A stretch of DNA of 11,496 nt from Pseudomonadota bacterium (lineage in GTDB: Bacteria > Desulfobacterota > Anaeroferrophillalia > Anaeroferrophillales > Anaeroferrophillaceae). Below are positions 7,098 to 11,496 of the stretch, in pieces. Position numbers and translations under genes: made by a program. The stretch is from NCBI GenBank assembly GCA_011042595.1, contig DQWO01000097.1:1-11496 (forward strand), in the 5' to 3' direction. A model generated the notes under the pieces. That model had not been told where the DNA came from and did no database searches. It saw only the letters and a list, made by a program, of their open reading frames with translations. How positions within the stretch are numbered: the stretch's first letter is position 1; every line of letters begins with the position of its first letter.

Positions 7098-8360
7098 TTA
7101 GATTCTTTCGAACACAGCCGCGATTCCAAGTCCACCACCACCGCAGATGGTCTCCAAACCGAAACGATGTTGACACCTTTTCATCTCATGAAGCAGTGTA
7201 ACCATTCGCATAGCACCGGTAGCGCCAATCGGATGACCAAGAGAGATGCCGGAACCATTGATATTGACTTTTTCGACAAAATCCTCATCTTTAATCTTCA
7301 TCAATCTTGCGTCGGCTAAAGCCTGAACCGCAAAAGCCTCTTGAATTTCGAAAAGATCGATTTCGTCTATGGTAATATCTGCCTTCTTGAGTGCTTTCTC
7401 TACCGATGACGGCACTGCCGGATAAGTGAGGGTTGGATCAGCCCCAGCCACAGCACATGACCTGAAGTAGGCCAACGGTTCCAAACCCAGCTCCTGGGCT
7501 TTTTCTTTGCTCATTAAAACCACGGCTGCCGCGCCATCGTTCTCCGTCGACGAATTACCAGCCGTACAGACACCGCCGGGATATACCGGTAATAGCCGGG
7601 CAAGTTTTTCTAAAGAAATATTCCGGCGAGGGGTTTCATCTTCAGCAAAAATTAACGGTTCACCTTTTTTTTGGGGAATCGGAACCGAGACAATTTCATC
7701 TTTAAATTTACCTGAATCAATTGCAGCTATGGCTTTGAGGTGGCTGTTATAGGACCATTCGTCAGCCTCACGCCGCGAAATATTCTCGTTTTTAGCCGCC
7801 GCCTCAGCCCAAGTCATCATGGAATTTAATTCCCCACATCTTTCAATTGGTTGAGACATAACCCGAGCCCGTTGTATTCTATCGTAGATGGGTAAACCCC
7901 ACATGGAAAGCGCGCCATGCCCCTTAGGCATAACACCCCATTTGTCGTCAACCTTGCCGCCCAAACCCCACTTTATATGTCCTGGGATATAAAGTTCGGC
8001 CTGACTCAGGCTGTCCATCCCGCCGGCTACCACAATATCGGCGTTGTCGGTCTGAATTTTCATAACACCGAAGAATATGGCGTCCATACCCGAACAACAC
8101 CTGCGATCCAAAGTTACTCCAGGAACTTCATAGGGCCATCCCGCCTCCAGCAAAGCCATACGTGCGGCATTTGCACATTCACCATTCTGATAAGACTGGC
8201 CCATAATCACATCGTCTACAAGTTCAGGTTCTATTTTTGCTTTTTTAAGGACTTCGCTCAAAACCAGACTACCCAATTTGTACACGGGGATATCACGGAG
8301 GGTCCCACCATATCCCCCAATCGGGGTACGCATACCACTGACAATAACCACTTCTTTCAT
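7098..8360 (-). CDS. Acetyl-CoA acyltransferase (thiolase) with enlarged loop region
   Basis: A 420-residue thiolase for the last beta-oxidation step, CoA-dependent cleavage of a 3-ketoacyl-CoA. The nucleophilic Cys88 is in LDRRCCSGMDAI, the QEAFAVQ motif (usually NEAFA) is at 340-346, the active-site His375 is in GISLGHPIGATGA, and the proton-shuttle Cys406 is in ETICGGGGLG. All catalytic positions are thus intact. The protein is some 20-30 residues longer than usual thiolases, the extra length lying in the substrate-covering loop domain at about 140-190. The family motif M-G-M-T-A-E there reads S-M-M-T-W-A-E. The ATG at 8360 has AGGAGG 7 bases upstream. It is second in the operon, 58 bases after HBD2 and 24 before the lyase-like gene. 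The altered loop suggests an acyl group other than a simple straight chain, by inference. Confidence 0.94.
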   Translation of the reverse strand: MKEVVIVSGMRTPIGGYGGTLRDIPVYKLGSLVLSEVLKKAKIEPELVDDVIMGQSYQNGECANAARMALLEAGWPYEVPGVTLDRRCCSGMDAIFFGVMKIQTDNADIVVAGGMDSLSQAELYIPGHIKWGLGGKVDDKWGVMPKGHGALSMWGLPIYDRIQRARVMSQPIERCGELNSMMTWAEAAAKNENISRREADEWSYNSHLKAIAAIDSGKFKDEIVSVPIPQKKGEPLIFAEDETPRRNISLEKLARLLPVYPGGVCTAGNSSTENDGAAAVVLMSKEKAQELGLEPLAYFRSCAVAGADPTLTYPAVPSSVEKALKKADITIDEIDLFEIQEAFAVQALADARLMKIKDEDFVEKVNINGSGISLGHPIGATGAMRMVTLLHEMKRCQHRFGLETICGGGGLGIAAVFERI

Positions 8361-8418
8361 TACTCGACCTCCTGATTAAAAAATTGGTTAATAATCCGCT
8401 TTTTTTGACCTTTCCTGT

Positions 8419-9285
8419 TTAACTGATTTTCTTCTTGCTGTAGACATACCAACCATGACCGGTCTTGCGCCCTAACTGGCCCGCCTTTACCTTACGTCTC
8501 AATAATTGCGGGGGATAATAACGGATATCCTGACTCTCTTCATAAATTGCACTCAGACCGTTGAAGGAAACATCCAGGCCCACCATGTCACCGGTCTCAA
8601 AAGGGCCCATCTTTCTGCCAAAACCCAGCTTAACCCCAGTATCTATCTCTTCAACTGTTCCAACACCCTGTTCCAGTAAACGAATAGCTTCAACATAGCC
8701 CACTAAATTGATCCGGTTCAGCAAAAACCCCGGGACATCACTTTCAACACGAACGGATTCTTTCCCCAATTTTTTAACAAACTCAACACCTGTCTGCATG
8801 GTCTCTTCCGAGGTATTCATTCCCTTGATAACCTCTACGACCTGCATCATGGGAACCGGACTAAAAAAATGGAGACCCAGCACCTTTTCCGGACGATTCG
8901 TAACTGCCGCAAGTTCAGTTGTAGGTATGGCGGAACTATTGCTGGCTAAATAAGCATCCGGCCTACAGACTTCATCAAGTTTTTTAAAGATCTTCTGTTT
9001 TAAATCCAACCGCTCAAAAACAGCTTCAATTGCGAGATCAACCTCGTTAGCTCTGGAAAAGTCCGTAGCCGTTTGAATGCGTCCTAATATAGAATTCTTG
9101 TCTTCAGATAGTTTTCCTTTCTCAATCAGCTTGCCTACCGACCAAGCGATATTTTCCATTCCCCGATTCAGGGCCTTTTGCTCAACGTCATTTATAATCA
9201 CCTGAATTCCGGACTGGGCACAGACCTGGGCAATCCCGCAGCCCATCAATCCCCCACCGACAATAAAAACCTTACTAATTTCCAT
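8419..9285 (-). CDS. 3-hydroxyacyl-CoA dehydrogenase (HBD2), first gene of the operon
   Basis: A 288-residue 3-hydroxyacyl-CoA dehydrogenase with an N-terminal NAD-binding Rossmann fold (VFIVGGGLMGCGIA at 6-19, Asp33 after strand 2). Catalytic residues are present: Ser115-Asn116 in ASNSSAI, His139 in HFFSP, Glu151 in VVEVI and Asn190 in PGFLLNR. The C-terminal domain has KMGPFETGDMVGLDV and ends GQLGRKTGHGWYVY. It is a paralogue of HBD1 but clearly diverged from it, suggesting two different hydroxyacyl-CoA intermediates in the pathway. The start ATG at 9285 is preceded by GGAGG at 9297-9293, 7 bases away. It is promoter-proximal: a sigma-54 promoter lies about 60-75 bases upstream. The very basic tail (SKKKIS) is normal for the family. 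Confidence 0.94.
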   Translation of the reverse strand: MEISKVFIVGGGLMGCGIAQVCAQSGIQVIINDVEQKALNRGMENIAWSVGKLIEKGKLSEDKNSILGRIQTATDFSRANEVDLAIEAVFERLDLKQKIFKKLDEVCRPDAYLASNSSAIPTTELAAVTNRPEKVLGLHFFSPVPMMQVVEVIKGMNTSEETMQTGVEFVKKLGKESVRVESDVPGFLLNRINLVGYVEAIRLLEQGVGTVEEIDTGVKLGFGRKMGPFETGDMVGLDVSFNGLSAIYEESQDIRYYPPQLLRRKVKAGQLGRKTGHGWYVYSKKKIS

Positions 9286-9345
9286 TGTGAAACCTCCATC
9301 AAGACGAAATTTTATCTGATTTACCTAAATCTATCCAAATATCTT

Positions 9346-9361
9346 AGCAACAAATAAGCCA
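9346..9361 (-). promoter_or_regulatory. Sigma-54 (-24/-12) promoter of the catabolic operon
   Basis: On the minus strand, TGGCTTATTTGTTGCT (9361 down to 9346) matches the sigma-54 consensus TGGCAC-N5-TTGCW at the key TGGC and TTGCT blocks with exact GG-N10-GC spacing. Transcription would start near 9335, giving a leader of about 50 bases before HBD2. Two palindromic sites lie 70-250 bases farther upstream, where activator sites are expected, and an enhancer-binding protein gene is in the same window. Confidence 0.75.
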
Positions 9362-9432
9362 TATAGATAAGCATCTGTTTTTATAGTGTTTTTCGAAAAA
9401 TATAAGTCCGTAAAAAAAATCAAGCCGAAATG

Positions 9433-9448
9433 TGTTTATTTAGTAGAC
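9433..9448. promoter_or_regulatory. Candidate upstream activator site 1
   Basis: TGTTTATTTAGTAGAC matches site 2 (9579-9594) at 13 of 16 positions. Its centre lies about 105 bases upstream of the predicted sigma-54 start near 9335. The right half GTAGAC is perfect; the left half is degenerate, so it could be a weaker site. Binding by the activator at 616-1734 is inference. Confidence 0.45.
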
Positions 9449-9578
9449 ACGGAGAGTGCCACAGAAAAAGATATGGGGGGAGGGTGGTGAAATCAAATAA
9501 CTGGCTGAAAAACAGCGCAAACGCCCTTCTCACGCCCTAATTATGTATTTACATCTAATTTCCCATCTCCATCACTGT

Positions 9579-9594
9579 TGTCTACATAGTAGAC
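9579..9594. promoter_or_regulatory. Candidate upstream activator site 2 (perfect palindrome)
   Basis: GTCTACATAGTAGAC at 9580-9594 is a perfect inverted repeat of 6-base arms around a 3-base centre. It lies about 250 bases upstream of the predicted sigma-54 start and shares sequence with site 1, 146 bases away. Fis-type DNA-binding domains of sigma-54 activators bind such dyads as dimers. A lone GTAGAC half-site also occurs at 9935-9940, which may be chance. Confidence 0.5.
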
Positions 9595-9713
9595 GAACAC
9601 CCTCCTGACTGGTCTGAAGATGAGGTTCTTTAGTGCCTTACGCCCGAAAGGCTGTCACTCTTTTCAGTACTCCCTTGAGGGGTGTAAAAAACAAGAAATT
9701 GTCGGAAATACAT

Positions 9714-9848
9714 CCAGGATGTTCGGGCTTGACTCATAGCGGCATTGGGTGCCGAACGAATCACCACGACGGTGATTCGCGGCACACACCTCGGAGTGGC
9801 ACACGATGTGCCGCGAGAATGAGCAAGAGCCATGCCGGAACATCCTGA
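9714..9848 (+). other. Hairpin-rich core of repeat copy B; candidate structured RNA
   Basis: Outer arms 9714-9735 and 9827-9848 are complementary at 18 of 22 positions. A long inner hairpin pairs GTGCCG (9749-9754) plus CGAATCACC (9757-9765) with GGTGATTCG (9771-9779) plus CGGCAC (9780-9785), leaving a 2-base bulge and a 5-base loop. A second hairpin pairs 9796-9803 with 9807-9814 around CGA. The same architecture in copy A uses different stem bases, for example the A-T pair next to the first loop in A is C-G here. Core length is 135 bases in both copies. Whether copy B is transcribed is unknown. Confidence 0.6.
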
Positions 9849-9897
9849 TACCTTAATTTTGGTTACGGGTGTCAAGCCCGCCTTGGGTTTTATAAAT

Positions 9898-9925
9898 ACG
9901 GAGGTTTTATGATGTAATCAAAAAA
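9898..9925 (+). pseudogene. Relic of a duplicated HBD1 start (RBS, ATG ATG, then stop)
   Basis: ACGGAGG and ATGATG at 9909-9914 reproduce the HBD1 leader and double start at 4732-4716. The third codon is TAA (9915-9917), and one base is missing relative to HBD1, after which only the ATCAAAAAA string still matches. No hydroxyacyl-CoA dehydrogenase sequence follows. This is best read as the surviving 5' edge of a duplicated gene or of a repeat that copied the gene edge. Confidence 0.6.
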
Positions 9926-10020
9926 TTATCGACGGTAGACGGATGGTCATAGTGGTTTTCTCCTGTGGGTTTGTGGTTGCCGGTTGGTTGCTACCGAATT
10001 TAATGTGCTTAACTTTCTGC

Positions 10021-10047
10021 TTGACATCCATATTATGCTGTTATAAA
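10021..10047 (+). promoter_or_regulatory. Candidate sigma-70-type promoter of the tetR gene
   Basis: A perfect TTGACA (10021-10026) is followed by TATAAA (10042-10047), a 5-of-6 match, with a slightly short 15-base spacer. It lies 39 bases before the TetR start codon and runs directly into an inverted repeat. The short spacing would fit a weak or regulated promoter. Confidence 0.55.
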
Positions 10048-10067
10048 AAGTGAATCGTACGTCACTT
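10048..10067. promoter_or_regulatory. Candidate TetR operator
   Basis: AAGTGAATCGTACGTCACTT has perfect 6-base arms AAGTGA/TCACTT around 8 bases that contain the palindrome CGTACG. It sits immediately after the -10 box and before the TetR ribosome binding site, the usual place for an autoregulatory operator of a TetR-family repressor. Confidence 0.55.
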
Positions 10068-10085
10068 TATGAAACGGAGGGGTAA

Positions 10086-10712
10086 ATGATAGAAAAGGAA
10101 AAATTACCACGTCGGGACCGAGATAAACTCAGGCAGCGCCAGGAGATGCTTGGGGCCGCCCTGACGCTTTTTTCGGAAAAGGGCTACCATAACGTCTCTA
10201 TGCAGGAGATTGCGGAGACCGCCGAGTTTGCTATCGGAACTCTCTACAAGTTTTTTAAAAACAAGGAGGATCTTTACAAATCTCTTATTCTTGAACAGGC
10301 TGACAAATTTCATGTGGCCCTCAGGAAGGCCCTGACTGAAACCGATGATGAGATTGAAAAACTGAGAAATTACGTGCGGACTAAAGGTGCGGTCTTTATG
10401 GGAAACACTCCTATTATTCGTCTCTACTTTGCTGAAACCCGGGGCGCGAGTTTTAATATCAAGGCTGGCCTTGATGATGAACTTCGGGAACAATACAGCC
10501 TGATTTTACAAAGTCTTGCTAAAATCTTTGCGGATGGAATAAAAAAGGGACGGTTTCAGAATATTGCTAAGCCGTACCACCTCGCGGTCGCGCTTGATAG
10601 CCTCAGCAACGCCTTTCTTAATCTTTGGCTTGAAGCTCCCGAGCAACATCCCTATCCGCAGGATCCGGATGAAATCCTGAATATCCTTTTCAAAGGGCTG
10701 ATCCCTTCGTGA
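10086..10712 (+). CDS. TetR/AcrR-family transcriptional regulator
   Basis: The 208-residue protein has the TetR architecture. The N-terminal helix-turn-helix lies at about 18-65: LGAALTLFSEKGYHNVSMQE, then an AETAEFAIGTLYKFFKNKED recognition region. An all-helical ligand-binding and dimerisation domain fills the rest. Such regulators repress adjacent efflux or metabolic genes and are released by a small hydrophobic ligand. Start ATG at 10086 has GGAGGGG immediately upstream. A candidate operator overlaps its promoter region. The membrane fusion protein gene begins 73 bases after its stop on the same strand, the standard arrangement for a local efflux repressor. A secondary role on the divergent catabolic operon is possible, since that operon starts 800 bases away, but no matching operator is seen there. 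Confidence 0.92.
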   Translation: MIEKEKLPRRDRDKLRQRQEMLGAALTLFSEKGYHNVSMQEIAETAEFAIGTLYKFFKNKEDLYKSLILEQADKFHVALRKALTETDDEIEKLRNYVRTKGAVFMGNTPIIRLYFAETRGASFNIKAGLDDELREQYSLILQSLAKIFADGIKKGRFQNIAKPYHLAVALDSLSNAFLNLWLEAPEQHPYPQDPDEILNILFKGLIPS

Positions 10713-10785
10713 TTTAGCGTTGATTTTTTTGCACTATAAACCAAGTTTTTAATAAGTTTTTTAATGATTATCAGGAGAACATTAA

Positions 10786-11496
10786 ATGCATTTTAATCGA
10801 ATGGTACCCAAGTTTCTCAAATTGAGCATTTTGCTGGCGCTTCTCTCGGCAGGTCTTCTCTTCACGGGGTGCGAGCGGAAACAGCAGGCGCCGCCGCCGC
10901 GTTCCTTACCCCAGGTCACAACCATGACGGTAAAAACCCAAAAGGTCGTATTGACTACTGAATTACCGGGACGCACGGCGGCTTTCAGAGTTGCTGAAAT
11001 CCGGCCCCAGGTCAGCGGGTTGATTCTGAAACGCCTATTTACGGAAGGTTCGGATGTCAAGGCCGGTCAAGTGCTTTATCAGATCGATCCGGCTCCTTTT
11101 CAGGCAACTCTCAATAATTCTCTGGCAGCTCTGGGCCGGGCTGAGGCCACGCTCCCTTCGATCAAGGCCCGAGCTGAACGTTACCGGGATCTGCTGGCGG
11201 ACAAAGCGGTAAGCCAGCAGGAGTATGATGACGCGGCTGCCGCCCTGATTCAGGTTGAGGCCGATATTCGCTATTATCAAGCTACCCTGGAAACAGCACG
11301 AATTAATCTTGGCTACACCAAAGTAACGGCTCCGATCTCCGGCCGTATCGGCAGATCCCGGGTTACTGAAGGAGCTATTGTTACGGCGTATCAGCCGCTA
11401 GCTCTGGCCACGATTCAACAGCTCGACCCGATCTATGTAGACGTCCCCCAATCCACTACTGAATTGCTTTACTTACAGCGCCGCTTGCAGGATGGC
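10786..11496 (+). CDS. RND efflux periplasmic adaptor (membrane fusion) lipoprotein, 3' truncated by window
   Basis: An open frame of 237 codons runs from ATG 10786 to the window edge with no stop. AGGAG lies 8 bases upstream of the start. The N-terminus is a lipoprotein signal: basic residues, hydrophobic stretch LSILLALLSAGLLF and lipobox F-T-G-C with Cys29. Then comes the AcrA/MexA order of parts: LPGRTAAFRVAEIRPQVSG and GSDVKAGQVLYQIDP (first lipoyl half, about 60-100), a coiled-coil hairpin (about 101-165, with LADKAVSQQEYDDAAAAL), the second lipoyl half (NLGYTKVTAPISGRIG), and the beta-barrel start (LDPIYVDVPQS). It would link an inner-membrane RND pump to an outer-membrane channel, anchored by lipid in the periplasmic leaflet. 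Family length is nearly 400 residues, so about 60 percent is present. Pump genes should follow beyond the window. Confidence 0.94.
   Translation, partial: MHFNRMVPKFLKLSILLALLSAGLLFTGCERKQQAPPPRSLPQVTTMTVKTQKVVLTTELPGRTAAFRVAEIRPQVSGLILKRLFTEGSDVKAGQVLYQIDPAPFQATLNNSLAALGRAEATLPSIKARAERYRDLLADKAVSQQEYDDAAAALIQVEADIRYYQATLETARINLGYTKVTAPISGRIGRSRVTEGAIVTAYQPLALATIQQLDPIYVDVPQSTTELLYLQRRLQDG

Larger units (their letters stand above)
9630..9925 (+). repeat. Structured inverted-repeat copy B, upstream of the operon
   Basis: This 296-base block is the plus-strand counterpart of minus-strand 4972-4704. Shared stretches include CGAAAGGCTGTC/TGAAAGGCTGTC, TAAAAAACAAGAAATTGTCG, the 135-base hairpin core, a CGGG/CCCG mini-hairpin, and TTTTATAAATACGGAGG with the double ATG that follows. 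It carries an extra 28 bases at about 9657-9684. Short open frames inside it are on both strands and are not credible genes. It lies between the candidate activator sites and the TetR promoter; nothing translated follows it directly. Confidence 0.88.

Noticed and set aside
7917..8375. A 152-codon open frame on the plus strand opposite the thiolase gene.
   Set aside because: It lies wholly antisense to a gene with all thiolase motifs, has low-complexity residue use and no family pattern; a shadow frame.
9389..9400. Palindrome TTTTTCGAAAAA upstream of HBD2.
   Set aside because: A low-complexity A/T palindrome; may help DNA bending between activator sites and promoter but gives no specific match to an IHF site.
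9633..9875. Short open frames on both strands inside repeat copy B (and a similar one at 4786-5037 over copy A).
   Set aside because: They run through hairpin stems, differ in frame between the two copies, and have no ribosome binding site; the sequence is explained as a structured repeat.
10104..10493. A 129-codon minus-strand frame opposite tetR.
   Set aside because: Antisense to a clear TetR-family gene, no recognisable domain.
10782..11280. Minus-strand frames over the start of the membrane fusion gene.
   Set aside because: The plus strand encodes a full lipoprotein signal and AcrA/MexA-type domains over the same bases, open to the window edge.
1..11496. Search for CRISPR arrays, tRNA/rRNA genes, transposase genes and integrase genes.
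   Set aside because: No regularly spaced repeats, no tRNA-like cloverleaf and no transposase or integrase motifs were seen; the only repeat pair is the one at 4704-4972 and 9630-9925.

Overview
The window looks like a chromosomal segment of a Gram-negative anaerobe, most plausibly a Desulfobacterota/deltaproteobacterial sulfate reducer or syntroph. This rests on the mix of a sigma-54 activator, an anaerobic-type acyl-CoA oxidation gene cluster with two acyl-CoA dehydrogenases and two 3-hydroxyacyl-CoA dehydrogenases, and an RND efflux adaptor lipoprotein. The taxonomic guess is inference; no rRNA or marker gene is present.

Layout. (1) 1-1734, plus strand: a MarR-family regulator and, 42 bases later, a sigma-54 enhancer-binding protein with no recognisable sensor domain. 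(2) 1735-1821: convergent junction with a strong 13-bp hairpin and a terminator-like hairpin. (3) 1822-9285, minus strand: seven catabolic genes, in transcription order 3-hydroxyacyl-CoA dehydrogenase (HBD2), thiolase, HMG-CoA-lyase-like protein, acyl-CoA dehydrogenase (ACAD2), a 250-base gap filled by a structured repeat, then 3-hydroxyacyl-CoA dehydrogenase (HBD1), acyl-CoA dehydrogenase (ACAD1) and a crotonase-fold hydratase/hydrolase of MenB/BadI type. (4) 9286-10085: an 800-base non-coding region holding a good sigma-54 -24/-12 promoter reading into HBD2, two similar palindromic candidate activator sites upstream of it, and a second, oppositely oriented copy of the structured repeat. (5) 10086-11496, plus strand: a TetR-family regulator with a candidate operator over its own promoter, and the first 237 codons of an AcrA/MexA-type membrane fusion lipoprotein that runs off the window.

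How the parts fit. The seven minus-strand genes make a modified beta-oxidation module: dehydrogenation, hydration or ring/ketone hydrolysis, oxidation of the hydroxyacyl-CoA, and thiolytic or lyase cleavage. No CoA ligase, CoA transferase or electron-transfer flavoprotein is in the window, so substrate activation and electron disposal are encoded elsewhere. Three enzymes depart from family rules at catalytic positions (lyase-like protein without the catalytic Cys, ACAD1 with Asp for Glu, crotonase lacking one of two Glu), which points to an unusual branched or alicyclic acyl-CoA substrate rather than plain fatty acids. The sigma-54 promoter, paired upstream sites and adjacent activator gene suggest a self-contained inducible circuit.

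The most striking non-coding observation is the pair of about 270-296-base inverted copies of a structured element, one inside the operon and one upstream of it. Their stems are kept although the stem sequences differ. The upstream copy also carries the ribosome binding site and double start codon of HBD1, followed at once by a stop, so it looks like a broken duplicate of that leader.
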